DNA from: Amycolatopsis sp. GM8 | Lineage (GTDB): Bacteria; Actinomycetota; Actinomycetes; Mycobacteriales; Pseudonocardiaceae | Direction of reading: 5' to 3' | DNA: 64,000 nt | NCBI RefSeq assembly: GCF_021653975.1 | Contig: NZ_JAJKFK010000008.1 | Coordinates: forward strand, 186,001 to 250,000 | Shown here: one piece after another, positions 43,461 to 51,671 of the stretch | Position numbering within the stretch: the first letter of the stretch is position 1 | Layout: the number at the start of each line of letters is the position of its first letter | Program-made: the position numbers and the translations under genes | The notes under the pieces: generated by a model | The model's input: the letters and a program-made list of their open reading frames with translations, nothing else | The model's database searches: none | Told to the model about the DNA's origin: nothing

Positions 43461-45320
43461 TCACGTATCGCGCTGGTCCGCGAGCGTTGCCCACCGGCGT
43501 CCATCGGCGTGCGCCGTGGCCAGTTCGAGCTCGCGTTCGAACTCCTCGCGCACGCTGTCGATCCCGGTGGGTTCGTGCCCGGCGTCGAACCACTCGACGA
43601 TGACGTCGCCGCCCGCGGCGCGGAGGGCGTCGGCATAGGTGCGGGCCTGCGTCGGCGGGGTCCGGGTGTCGCGACTCCCTTGGAAGAGCCAGGCTGACGC
43701 GGTCACCGCGGCCACGTGGTTGATCGCCGAGAACCGGATGAGGGCCTCGTCGATCCGTCGCGGGTCGACCTCACCCGTCGTGTCCATGGACAGGAAGCTG
43801 GTCCAGGTCTTGCGCAGCGCCGGGTTCATCTCGGCCCAGGCGGCCTGCCAGTCCGCCATGGCCACGACCGCGAAGGCACCGGCGAAGTGACTGGGCAACC
43901 GGCCGATCGACAACAGGCTGAGGTGCCCGCCGTACGACGGGCCGGTGATGTACGTCGTCGCCGGCTCGGCCAGACCACGCCCGCGGAGCCAGCGGATGGC
44001 GGCGTCGATGTCCTCGATCTCGCGATCGCCCGCGCCGCCCCAGAAACCCTCCCGGATCGCGCGCCCGAACATGACCGAGCCGCGGTAGTTCAGCGTCGCG
44101 ACGGCGAAGCCGTGGTCCAGCCAGGCCTGCAGGGCGGGCCGATATTGGTTGAGCGAGACCAGGTTCGGGCCACCGTGGACGTCGAGGATGGTGCCGCGGA
44201 CGGGGCCGGGTGGTGCCGCCCACCAGAGCTGGACGCGGGTGCCGTCGGCACTCTCGACCAGGACCGACTCCAGGTCCTGCCCGGGCGGCACGTCGATCGG
44301 CGGGAGCACCACCTCGGTCTCGCGCCGGAGGTGCAGGGGAGTGGTCCAGTTGGAGGTCACGATCACCGCGCGCCCGTCCGGCCCTAGGAAGGACTGGGAG
44401 TAATAGGCGAAGACATCGGCCACGTCCGGCTCGGCGTAGCTTCCCGGCTCGTCGCGGAGGACACGGACCGCCCCCGAGTGCTCGTCCAATACGAGCAGTC
44501 GCTGGATGCCTTCGCTGGCGTCGACGAGCAGGATCGTCCCGGTGGCCGCGTGCCAGTCGAGCACGAGCGTCTCGCCGGTGAACTCGGGGAGGTCGTAGTC
44601 GCGTCGTTCGCCGGAGACCGGGTCCCAGATCGCGGGCCGGGCGAATCCCGTGCGTTCGGTCGAGAGCAGGACGCGCTGGTCGCCGGCGACCGCGGAGAAG
44701 CGCACCGCACGGATCGGACCGTCGGGAAGATCGTTCGCCACGGCGACGACCGCACCCGTGGCGACGTCGAAGACGGTCACCGCGGGACGGCGCACGCCGG
44801 GTTTGTGGTCGGTGGTGTCGGCACACACGAGAGTGGCGTCGGCGGAGACGTGCGCGAACCAGACCTCCTCCGGCGAGCTGTGCAGCGTCCGCACCTGCTC
44901 GGGGGCGTCGAACGGGATCCACAGGACGTGGTGGCCGTCGTCGTCGACAACCGTTGCGAGCACATGGCTGCCGTCGCGGGTGGTCTCCAGTCCGCGCATG
45001 ACGATCGCGTCCCGGCCGGGGGTGAGCACCCGGGTCCGCGACCCATCCATCGACCGGGCCACCAGTGCGCCCACCTCGGACCCGCCATTGTCGTCGAGGT
45101 CGATCACCCACGCGCCGTCCGGGGTGAGCAGCGACCCGAACCCGACCCCGAAGGGCAGCCGCGGCCCGAACGTCCCCGCGCCCGGGTCCCAGACCCGCCC
45201 CGCCGCCCCGGCATCGAGGTCCTCGGCCACGAGGCACAAGCCGCGCGCGCCGGCGGCCGGCCGGACGGTGAGCAGCATCCCCGAGGGGAACCGGTCCGCG
45301 GACGTCCCGATGGCAGCCAA
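43461..45320 (-). CDS. S9-family peptidase (prolyl oligopeptidase/acylaminoacyl peptidase)
   Basis: This serine peptidase of about 619 residues has an N-terminal beta-propeller (~1-360) and a C-terminal alpha/beta-hydrolase domain. The catalytic Ser is in GPSYGG (~461), Asp in QGSRDTRTP (~550) and His in DAGHEP (~582). DVHGGP and LNYRGS are hallmark segments. I prefer TTG 45320, with AAGGAG six bases upstream; GTG 45347 in frame lacks a good ribosome site. It cleaves short peptides, consistent with the peptide-type importer. The operator at 45399 is 79 bp before this start. Confidence 0.87.
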   Translation of the reverse strand: MAAIGTSADRFPSGMLLTVRPAAGARGLCLVAEDLDAGAAGRVWDPGAGTFGPRLPFGVGFGSLLTPDGAWVIDLDDNGGSEVGALVARSMDGSRTRVLTPGRDAIVMRGLETTRDGSHVLATVVDDDGHHVLWIPFDAPEQVRTLHSSPEEVWFAHVSADATLVCADTTDHKPGVRRPAVTVFDVATGAVVAVANDLPDGPIRAVRFSAVAGDQRVLLSTERTGFARPAIWDPVSGERRDYDLPEFTGETLVLDWHAATGTILLVDASEGIQRLLVLDEHSGAVRVLRDEPGSYAEPDVADVFAYYSQSFLGPDGRAVIVTSNWTTPLHLRRETEVVLPPIDVPPGQDLESVLVESADGTRVQLWWAAPPGPVRGTILDVHGGPNLVSLNQYRPALQAWLDHGFAVATLNYRGSVMFGRAIREGFWGGAGDREIEDIDAAIRWLRGRGLAEPATTYITGPSYGGHLSLLSIGRLPSHFAGAFAVVAMADWQAAWAEMNPALRKTWTSFLSMDTTGEVDPRRIDEALIRFSAINHVAAVTASAWLFQGSRDTRTPPTQARTYADALRAAGGDVIVEWFDAGHEPTGIDSVREEFERELELATAHADGRRWATLADQRDT

Positions 45321-45398
45321 CTCGCGCTCCTTCAGTCGTGGGAGCACCCAGTAAACGCCACCGCCCGAGACGGACGCAAGACATGTAGACAGGTTTGT

Positions 45399-45415
45399 TG
45401 TCAGCGTTGCTGATT
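45399..45415. promoter_or_regulatory. TetR-type operator, S9 peptidase promoter
   Basis: TGTCAGCGTTGCTGATT has a perfect TCAGC-GTT-GCTGA core and shares GTCA and GTTGCTGA with the site at 40664. It overlaps the stop codon of the upstream hxlR-type gene and precedes the peptidase start by 79 bp. Confidence 0.6.
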
Positions 45416-45800
45416 ATCTCGGGTCGTTGGCCTCAGCGGTTGCCGGCGACGCGTCGAGGGCGTCGAGGACGGCGTCGCCGTTCGCCCTGGCCCATTCGGT
45501 CAGGGTGTGGATCGGGTCGGTGAGGGTGGCGCCGAGTGGGGTGAGTTCGTATTCGACGCGGGGTGGCACCTCGGCGTAGGCGTGGCGGGTGACGAGTCCG
45601 TGTGCTTCGAGTCGCCGGAGTGTTTGGGTGAGCATTTTGCGGGAGATGCCGCCGATCAGTTCGATCAGCTCGCCGTGGCGCACGGGGCCTTTGCTGAGCC
45701 CGGCGAGGACGACCACGGTCCATTTGTCGGCGATCAACTCGACCGCCAGGCGCGCTGGGCAGTCGGCGAGGAAGAGATCGCTGGGGCCGTAATGGCTCAT
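45414..45800 (-). CDS. HxlR-family transcriptional regulator
   Basis: This 128-residue winged-helix regulator has a conserved early Cys (DCPAR, Cys14), used as a redox or electrophile sensor in HypR/YodB-type members. Other hallmarks are IADKWTVVVLAGLSKGPVRHGEL (~23-45) and SRKMLTQTLRRLEAHGLV (~53-70). It is divergent from a quinone oxidoreductase gene, the classic YodB-like pairing. An inverted repeat at 45809-45826 between them is the likely site. Confidence 0.92.
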   Translation of the reverse strand: MSHYGPSDLFLADCPARLAVELIADKWTVVVLAGLSKGPVRHGELIELIGGISRKMLTQTLRRLEAHGLVTRHAYAEVPPRVEYELTPLGATLTDPIHTLTEWARANGDAVLDALDASPATAEANDPR

Positions 45801-45808
45801 GGCGCCAA

Positions 45809-45826
45809 AGGTACCTGTTGGTTCCT
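45809..45826. promoter_or_regulatory. HxlR operator
   Basis: AGGTACC-TGTT-GGTTCCT is an inverted repeat (six of seven positions symmetric) nine bases from the HxlR start and about 50 bp before the oxidoreductase gene. Its layout fits known HxlR-type GTAC-containing sites. Confidence 0.65.
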
Positions 45827-45877
45827 ATCGGAAATCTAGCCTGGGTTCTGTTGCCCCACCCGAGAACCAGGAGAGTC

Positions 45878-46807
45878 ATGCGAGTCATCACCCAGTACCG
45901 GTACGGCGGTCCCGAGGTGCTCACCGTCGTGGACGCGCCCGTGCCCCGGCCGCTGCCGACCGAGGTCCTCGTGCGTGTGAAGGCGATCGGGCTGAACCCG
46001 TTGGAGGCGCGGCTGCGTGCCGGTGAGTTCCCGTTGCTCGGTAAGCCGCCGTTCATTCTCGGCTGGGATATCAGCGGTGTGGTGGACGAGGCGCCGCAGA
46101 GCTGGCGGTGGCGGCCGGGTGACGAGGTGTTCGGGATGCCGTTGTTCCCCCGGACGGCCAACGGGTATGCCGAGGTCGTGTCTGCTCCGGCCTTGCATCT
46201 GGCGCGTAAGCCGGCGTCGCTCTCACACCTCGAGGCGGCGGCGTTGCCGGTTGTCGGACTGACGGCGTGGCAGGGGCTGGCCGACATCGCCGGTGTGAGC
46301 GCGGGTGACCGGGTGCTGGTCCATGGCGGTGGTGGTGGGGTCGGGCACGTCGCGATCCAGATCGCGAAAGCGCTTGGCGCGCAGGTGATCGCGACGGCCA
46401 GCGGGAGTAAACGGGACTTCGTCGAGGGGTTGGGCACCGACGAGGTGATCGACTACACGAGGGTCGATTTCGCTGAGGTGGTCCGTGACGTCGACGTCGT
46501 GCTCGACACGCTCGGCGGTGACAGCGTCGAGCGGTCGCTGGGGGTGCTTCGCCCTGGGGGACACCTGGTGACGGCGGTCGCGGAGGAGGATTCGGCTCTG
46601 GCCGCGAAGTTCGAGGCGGCCGGCCTGCGTTTCAGCGGCATCGCGGTCGACCCGGATCCGGTTGCCCTGCGAGGCCTCGTCGAACTCGTCGAACAAGGCA
46701 AACTTCGGGTGCACGTCCAGGAGACGTTCCCGTTCGAGCGCGTCGCCGACGCACACCGGCTACTCGACGGCGGTCACCTCCAGGGCAAGCTCGTCCTCAC
46801 CGTCTGA
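45878..46807 (+). CDS. Zinc-free quinone/NADPH oxidoreductase (MDR family)
   Basis: This 309-residue MDR protein has GroES-like segment KAIGLNPLEARLRAG (~35-49), quinone-oxidoreductase motif GGGGGVGHVAIQIAKALGAQV (here ~150-170), and no zinc-ligand cysteines. It reduces quinones or enals with NADPH. ATG 45878 follows GGAGAG. It is probably induced when the divergent HxlR sensor is modified by electrophiles. Confidence 0.9.
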   Translation: MRVITQYRYGGPEVLTVVDAPVPRPLPTEVLVRVKAIGLNPLEARLRAGEFPLLGKPPFILGWDISGVVDEAPQSWRWRPGDEVFGMPLFPRTANGYAEVVSAPALHLARKPASLSHLEAAALPVVGLTAWQGLADIAGVSAGDRVLVHGGGGGVGHVAIQIAKALGAQVIATASGSKRDFVEGLGTDEVIDYTRVDFAEVVRDVDVVLDTLGGDSVERSLGVLRPGGHLVTAVAEEDSALAAKFEAAGLRFSGIAVDPDPVALRGLVELVEQGKLRVHVQETFPFERVADAHRLLDGGHLQGKLVLTV

Positions 46808-46944
46808 CGCCCGTCGTGAAAATCAGCGTAGGTCTGCCGGCCGCGCCGCCCCGTGCGAGCGGTGCCGACATTCTGCAGTGGGCACTCTGGGCGTTGGCCT
46901 CGGCGGACCGGCGGACGACTATGCGGTGAGCGGGACGACGACGC

Positions 46945-47086
46945 GTGATCGCGGGCGGCGCCTGGAGGATCTGGGCGTTGCTGGGGAACAGTGGCATTCC
47001 CTTGGCCGGACCGGTGGTTCCGGACGGGTAGAAGATCGCGCTCAGGTCGCTGAGGCCGGCTTCGCACCAGCCGTCGATGGCGGCTA
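46945..47086 (-). pseudogene. Fragment of AMP-binding acyl-CoA synthetase
   Basis: Read leftward, one frame encodes DLSAIFYPSGTTGPAKGMPL, the ATP/AMP-binding P-loop of acyl-CoA ligases (family form YTSGTTGxPKG). Only about 45 residues are recognisable; the N- and C-terminal parts of a ~500-residue enzyme are missing. The upstream edge abuts the stop codon of the PucR-type gene and the downstream part loses similarity. It is a dead remnant in a 280-bp gap that otherwise holds nothing I can identify. Confidence 0.7.
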
Positions 47087-47087
47087 G

Positions 47088-48278
47088 CTACCGGTTCATC
47101 AGGTGGCGGAGTTTGAGTCCGAGGTGGAGTGTCAGCCTGTCGTTGCCGTCGCGCAGGTTCAGGCCGGTCAGGTCCGTGATGCGGGAAAGCCGGTAGTAGA
47201 GGGTCGTCCGGTGGATCAGGAGGCGGCTCGCGGTCTGGGCCGGGTCGCAGCCTGAGTCCAGGTACGCCTCCAGTGTCGGGACGAGTGCGCCTGACCGGTC
47301 GCGTTCGATGAGTTGTCGCAGGCCCGGCGGCAGTGGATCCGGTTCCAGCGAGTCCAGCGGCAGCCGGGCCAGCAATCCGTAGACACCGAGCTCGTCGGCG
47401 AAGGTCACCGGCCCGGGCGACGGGAGCAGGCGGGCAACCCGCGCGGCCTCCTGGGCGCTGCGGTAGCTGTCGATGCTTTCGAGCAGGCTGTCGCGAGCCG
47501 TCCCCACGCCGATGCGGACCGAGCTGTCGAGAGACCCCGTCGCGAGCTCCGCGTGGATCCGCTCGGCTTCGGCCCGCAGGCTCTCTCGGCTCGGCAGCGC
47601 CGGGTCAGCAATGAGCAGCAGCCCGCCGGTCGCGCTCGTGGCCATGCCGAGTGACCGCGTGGGGCTCAGGCGCCGGCCCGCGTGCTGCAGAGCGAGCTCG
47701 ATCCCGACGGCGTCAGCCGCCTCGTCGATCGCCACCACCATTGCCAGGACCCGGGCCGCCGGCTCGATGTCGTGTTCGGCGACGAGCCTGGACGCGGCGT
47801 GGCGGCGTACCTCGTCGGCGGGATTGACGATGTCGCGGAGCAGTTCACGTTCGGTGCCACGGCGCAGGTCGTCCAGCAGTTGCTCGCGAAAGAGGATCTC
47901 GCCCGCGGTCGTGGCGGCCCTGGCGGCGTGTTCGAGCTGGGCATCGGTCAGCGGTGCCGGTTGGTCGAAGAGCCAGAGATAGCCGAGCAGCGTCTGGTGG
48001 CAGCGGATCGGCACGCAGACCCGGGCGAGCGAGCCGAGCTCGTCGTTCGCCGGGATCCGGACCGGTCCGGTCGCGTCGGCGATGCCGAACTGCTGGGCAT
48101 AGCCGGTGACGGTCCGCTTGGCCTTCGGCCGGCGGAGCATGACCGAGTCGATGCGGAACTGGTCGACCGGCTCCTCGTGCGCTGTGTGGGCGAGCAGCCT
48201 GCCGTCGAGATTGTCGATCGCGACCGAGCGCCGCACCTGCGCCGCCAGGGTCTCCGCGATGGCCTGCAGCCCGGGCAT
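47088..48278 (-). CDS. PucR/CdaR-family transcriptional regulator
   Basis: This 396-residue regulator carries the C-terminal PucR helix-turn-helix LEAYLDSGCDPAQTASRLLI then HRTTLYYRLSRI (~340-375). A GAF/GGDEF-like middle section (~150-300) and an N-terminal sensor part precede it. ATG 48278 has GGGAGAA upstream. It diverges from a FAD oxidoreductase/amidohydrolase operon with a 95-bp spacer. The spacer contains GGAATA and TATTTCC facing each other across the TCTAGC region, a possible site. Family members respond to purines, ureides, sugar diacids or amino acids. Confidence 0.87.
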   Translation of the reverse strand: MPGLQAIAETLAAQVRRSVAIDNLDGRLLAHTAHEEPVDQFRIDSVMLRRPKAKRTVTGYAQQFGIADATGPVRIPANDELGSLARVCVPIRCHQTLLGYLWLFDQPAPLTDAQLEHAARAATTAGEILFREQLLDDLRRGTERELLRDIVNPADEVRRHAASRLVAEHDIEPAARVLAMVVAIDEAADAVGIELALQHAGRRLSPTRSLGMATSATGGLLLIADPALPSRESLRAEAERIHAELATGSLDSSVRIGVGTARDSLLESIDSYRSAQEAARVARLLPSPGPVTFADELGVYGLLARLPLDSLEPDPLPPGLRQLIERDRSGALVPTLEAYLDSGCDPAQTASRLLIHRTTLYYRLSRITDLTGLNLRDGNDRLTLHLGLKLRHLMNR

Positions 48279-48373
48279 CGGTTCTCCCGCTTCGTCAACT
48301 GTAGGAATACTCTAGCTATATTTCCGATCAGTGTAGGAAGCATGACAGGGCTCGCGCTGGCTAGCCTGCAGTG

Positions 48374-49546
48374 ATGGGTAAGCGTGTTGTGGTCGTCGGT
48401 GGTGGGTTGATCGGGCTCTCGATCGCCCGTGCGCTCACCCTCCGCGGGATCAGCGACGTGCTCGTGCTCGAGCGGGATGTGCTGGCCAGTGGGGGAACCG
48501 GCAAGTCGAGCGGCATCGTGCGCTGCCACTACGGTGTCCCGTCGATCGCGGCGATGGCGTGGCGCAGCCTGCCTCTGTTCGAGGAACTCGGTGACGTGAT
48601 GGGGTTCCGGCAGGTCGGCTACCTCGTCGGCGTCGGCCCGGAGAACGTGGAGCCGTTGCGGGCCAACACCGAGAGCCACCAGAACCTTGGCATCGAGGCC
48701 GAGCTGATCGATCACGAGGCGGTGGCCAGACTCTGGCCGCACATGCGCCTCGACGACTTCGCCGCGTTCTCCTACGAGGCACGCGGCGGGTATGCCGACG
48801 CCTCGCAATTGGCGCTGCATTTCGGCGCCGTGGCGCGAGACGGTGGCGCGCGGATCCGGCAGAACGCCCCGGTCGCCCGCATCCGCACCTCGGGCGACAC
48901 CGTGACCGGTGTCGAACTCGCGGACGGGTCGAGCATCGACGCCGATGTGGTCGTGGTGGCGACGGGTTTGTGGGCCGACAGGCTGATGTCCATAGTGGAC
49001 ATCGATCTCCCGCTGAAGTCGCTGCGCGCGGAACTGGTGGTCGTGGACGCCGGTGAGCCGGTCCGGGACGTGCCTGTGTTATCGGACCTGGTCAGCCTGC
49101 AGTACGTGCGCACCGAGGGTTCCGGAGGCGAGCTGCTGGTCGGCAACAGTGACCACAGCAAGCCGAAGTACGCCGATCCGGACAACTATTCCAACCAGGT
49201 CAGCGAGGCGGGTCTGGAACGCGCGGCGGCGAAGGTGCTGCACCGCTTCGAGAAGTTCCCGAACCCGTCCGTCTCGCACACCTATGCCGGCTGTTACGAC
49301 AACACGCCGGACTGGAACCCGGTGATCGCGCCCGTGGGCTTCGACGGCCTCTTCCTCGCCGCCGGTTTCGCCGGGCACGGCTTCAAGATCAGCCCGGCGG
49401 TGGGCACCCTGATGGCCGACCTGATCGTCGACGGCGACAGCACCGACCCGGACATCCCCGCCGCCGACTTCCGTTTCGAGCGGTTCGCCGAGGGTAAACC
49501 GCTCACCAGCCTCCACCCGTACGCCGGTGCGGGGGAGATGCGCTGA
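48374..49546 (+). CDS. FAD-dependent oxidoreductase (DAO family, sarcosine oxidase beta-like)
   Basis: This 390-residue DAO-family flavoprotein has VVVGGGLIGLSIARAL (~6-21), GGTGKSSGIVRCHYG (~42-56) and C-terminal FLAAGFAGHGFKISPAVG (~333-350), typical of sarcosine/dimethylglycine/D-amino-acid oxidases. No covalent-flavin Cys can be assigned with confidence. It is TGATG-coupled to the amidohydrolase. It probably oxidises an N-substituted or D-amino acid released by that enzyme. The start is ATG 48374. Confidence 0.85.
   Translation: MGKRVVVVGGGLIGLSIARALTLRGISDVLVLERDVLASGGTGKSSGIVRCHYGVPSIAAMAWRSLPLFEELGDVMGFRQVGYLVGVGPENVEPLRANTESHQNLGIEAELIDHEAVARLWPHMRLDDFAAFSYEARGGYADASQLALHFGAVARDGGARIRQNAPVARIRTSGDTVTGVELADGSSIDADVVVVATGLWADRLMSIVDIDLPLKSLRAELVVVDAGEPVRDVPVLSDLVSLQYVRTEGSGGELLVGNSDHSKPKYADPDNYSNQVSEAGLERAAAKVLHRFEKFPNPSVSHTYAGCYDNTPDWNPVIAPVGFDGLFLAAGFAGHGFKISPAVGTLMADLIVDGDSTDPDIPAADFRFERFAEGKPLTSLHPYAGAGEMR
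48988..49000. repeat. GTCCA-NNN-TGGAC palindrome, copy 2
   Basis: GTCCATAGTGGAC, within the FAD oxidoreductase gene. Confidence 0.6.
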
Positions 49547-50727
49547 TGACGGCCCAGAAACTGCTGGAGGAGATCGCCGGCATCGGCCGGTCGCCGGCGA
49601 CCGGCGGGTACCGGCGGTTCGCCTGGACCCGCGAGGATTCCGACCTGCGCGAGTGGTTCCGCGGCCAGGCCGAAGCGCGGGGGCTCACCGTCACCGAGGA
49701 CCGCGTCGGCAACCAGTGGGCCTGGTGGGGCGACCCGGACGCGCGCGGGCCGGGTGTCGTCACCGGTTCGCACCTCGACTCCGTGCCGGACGGCGGCAAC
49801 TTCGACGGCCCATTGGGCGTGGTCTCGGCCCTGCTCGCTGTCGAGGAACTGCGGCGTGAAGGCTTCACCCCGGCCCGCCCTATTGGCGTCGCGAACTTCG
49901 TCGACGAGGAGGGCGCGCGGTTCGGCGTCGCCTGCGGGGGATCGCGGGTCCTGACCGGAGCCCTGTCACGCGAGCGTGCGCTCGCGCTCACCGACGCCGA
50001 CGGTGTGAGCATGGCTGAGGCGCTGAGCCGGGCCGGCCGCGACCCGGGTGCGATCGGCCCTGATCCCGAAACGCTCGCCCGGATCGGGACGTTCGTCGAG
50101 TTGCATGTGGAGCAGGGACGCTACCTGGCCGACACCGCCGCGCCGGTCGCGGTCGCGTCGTCCATCTGGCCGCACGGCAGGTGGCGGTTCGACTTCCCGG
50201 GGGAAGCCAACCACGCGGGCACGACCAGGTTCGAGGACCGGAACGATCCCGCGCTGAAGCTGGCCGCGCTGATCCTGCAGGCGCGCGAGGTCGCGCGCGA
50301 ATTGGGGTGTGTGGCGACCGTCGGCAAGATGCGGGTACTTCCCAATGGTGTCAACGCGATCCCGTCGGAGGCGACCGGCTGGGTCGACGGCCGTGGACCG
50401 GACGAGGATGCCGTTCGCCGGCTGGTGCCGCTGCTGGAGGAAGCCATCGGGACCGGCGCCGTCGTGGAGTCGTTCACCCCCAGCACGGAGTTCGACCCGG
50501 TGCTCGCCGGGGAACTCTCGGGCCTCCTCGGTGGCGCCCCGATCATCGGCACCGGCGCCGGTCACGATGCCGGTGTGCTGGCCGCCAACGGTGTCTCGTC
50601 GGCGATGTTGTTCGTCCGCAATCCGACCGGCGTGTCACATTCGCCCGCCGAACACGCCGAGCCGGACGACTGTGAAGCCGGGGTCGCGGCGCTGGCCACC
50701 GTGCTGCGGTCGCTCGCGGCGCGGTGA
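49546..50727 (+). CDS. Zinc amidohydrolase (allantoate amidohydrolase/N-carbamoylase family)
   Basis: This 393-residue M20-type amidohydrolase is of the hydantoinase/carbamoylase group. Metal-site motifs are GSHLDSVPDGGNFDGPLGV (~76-94), FVDEEGARFG (~119-128, catalytic Glu pair), ELHVEQG (~182) and a C-terminal SHSPAEHAEPDD (~362). It hydrolyses N-carbamoyl or ureido groups, giving a free amino acid plus CO2 and ammonia. It is coupled to the upstream FAD oxidoreductase. The DUF917 and PucR genes at the right edge also point to hydantoin-like substrates. Confidence 0.88.
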   Translation: MTAQKLLEEIAGIGRSPATGGYRRFAWTREDSDLREWFRGQAEARGLTVTEDRVGNQWAWWGDPDARGPGVVTGSHLDSVPDGGNFDGPLGVVSALLAVEELRREGFTPARPIGVANFVDEEGARFGVACGGSRVLTGALSRERALALTDADGVSMAEALSRAGRDPGAIGPDPETLARIGTFVELHVEQGRYLADTAAPVAVASSIWPHGRWRFDFPGEANHAGTTRFEDRNDPALKLAALILQAREVARELGCVATVGKMRVLPNGVNAIPSEATGWVDGRGPDEDAVRRLVPLLEEAIGTGAVVESFTPSTEFDPVLAGELSGLLGGAPIIGTGAGHDAGVLAANGVSSAMLFVRNPTGVSHSPAEHAEPDDCEAGVAALATVLRSLAAR

Positions 50728-50733
50728 TACCGC

Positions 50734-50990
50734 ATGACGATCGTGGTGCGGCGGTTCGCCGACTGCGCCCGGTCGCGTGGCGCAACGGTGCCGGCGCGAC
50801 CCGCTTGTGGACCCGGCGTCGAGTATCTCGCCGTCGGCGACCGCGAATAGGTGCTCCGCGATCGTGACCTGATCCGGTACGCGGGCGCAGCCGGGCCGCC
50901 TGCCGCGTCACCGCGGCCATGCGCGGCGAACTTCGTCCACAGTGGACATTCTCGTTCGACACCCCGCTCACCGAGTGGCGAGCTCCGCCG
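50734..50990 (+). pseudogene. Frameshifted HutD/Ves-family remnant
   Basis: ATG 50734 opens TIVVRRFAD, but the family continuation LRPVAWRNGAGATR is in a different frame, so about one base is lost near 50763. WRNGxGxTR is the hallmark N-terminal motif of HutD/Ves cupin proteins (about 190 residues). Only about 85 codons of length remain before the next gene, and a stop (TAG) lies near 50847 in one frame. It sits directly after the amidohydrolase stop, where an intact HutD-like gene could once have been part of the operon. Confidence 0.7.
50935..50947. repeat. GTCCA-NNN-TGGAC palindrome, copy 3
   Basis: GTCCACAGTGGAC, in the 3' part of the decayed hutD-like region. Confidence 0.6.
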
Positions 50991-50991
50991 A

Positions 50992-51657
50992 TCACGAAGC
51001 CCCGCCACCCACCTCGCCGTAGGCGACCACCGACAGGAACCGGATCGGCAAGACGATCAGCTCGCGCGGGCCGTGGACTCCTTCGCCGTCGAGTTGCAGC
51101 GCGTCCCCGGGGCGCATGGTGTAGCTCGCGTCGCCGTGGGCGTAGACCATCTCCCCTTCGAGCATGTACAGCAGTTCGGTGCCCGGATGCTGGAAGAGCG
51201 GGAACTCCTCGCTCGCTTCCGTGAGCGTGACGAGGTGCGCTTCCATCCGTTTGTGCGCGCCCCGCAACGCGCCGAGCAACGTGTAGTCGTGCCCGACCCG
51301 GGTGCCGCGCTGAACGATCCGCGCGCCCGATCCCGCCTCCGTGTACACCGCTTCGCGCTGGGCGTCCGCGCCGCGGAACAGTGACGTGACGGGGATGTCG
51401 AACGTGTCGGCCAGCCGGTCGAGCGTGGTGAGGCTGCAGGAGATCGACGCGTTCTCGATCTTGGACAGCATCGGGACCGAGATCCCGGACCGCTCGCTCA
51501 GGTCCGCGAGGGTGAGGCCGTGCGCCTGCCGCAGGCCGCGGACCTGACCGGCGATGGCCCGCTCCAGCCGGCCCTGGCGCGGTGCGGGACGTTCGACTTC
51601 CCGCGCCGCGGGGCCGTGTTCTGGGGTCGGGTCAGTGCTGGGTCGCGGCGCCGTCAT
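50992..51657 (-). CDS. XRE-cupin transcriptional regulator
   Basis: This 221-residue regulator joins an N-terminal XRE helix-turn-helix (LRQAHGLTLADLSERSGISV, ~41-60, then PMLSKIENAS) to a C-terminal cupin domain (~125-205, with HPGTELLYMLEGEMVY and MRPGDALQLDGEGVHGP). Such proteins, including PuuR, often control amine and glutamine-synthetase-like gene sets. It is the last gene of the glnT-glxBCD run, 14 bp after glxD, so it probably self-regulates that operon. Confidence 0.88.
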   Translation of the reverse strand: MTAPRPSTDPTPEHGPAAREVERPAPRQGRLERAIAGQVRGLRQAHGLTLADLSERSGISVPMLSKIENASISCSLTTLDRLADTFDIPVTSLFRGADAQREAVYTEAGSGARIVQRGTRVGHDYTLLGALRGAHKRMEAHLVTLTEASEEFPLFQHPGTELLYMLEGEMVYAHGDASYTMRPGDALQLDGEGVHGPRELIVLPIRFLSVVAYGEVGGGAS

Positions 51658-51671
51658 GATTGGTCACTCTC

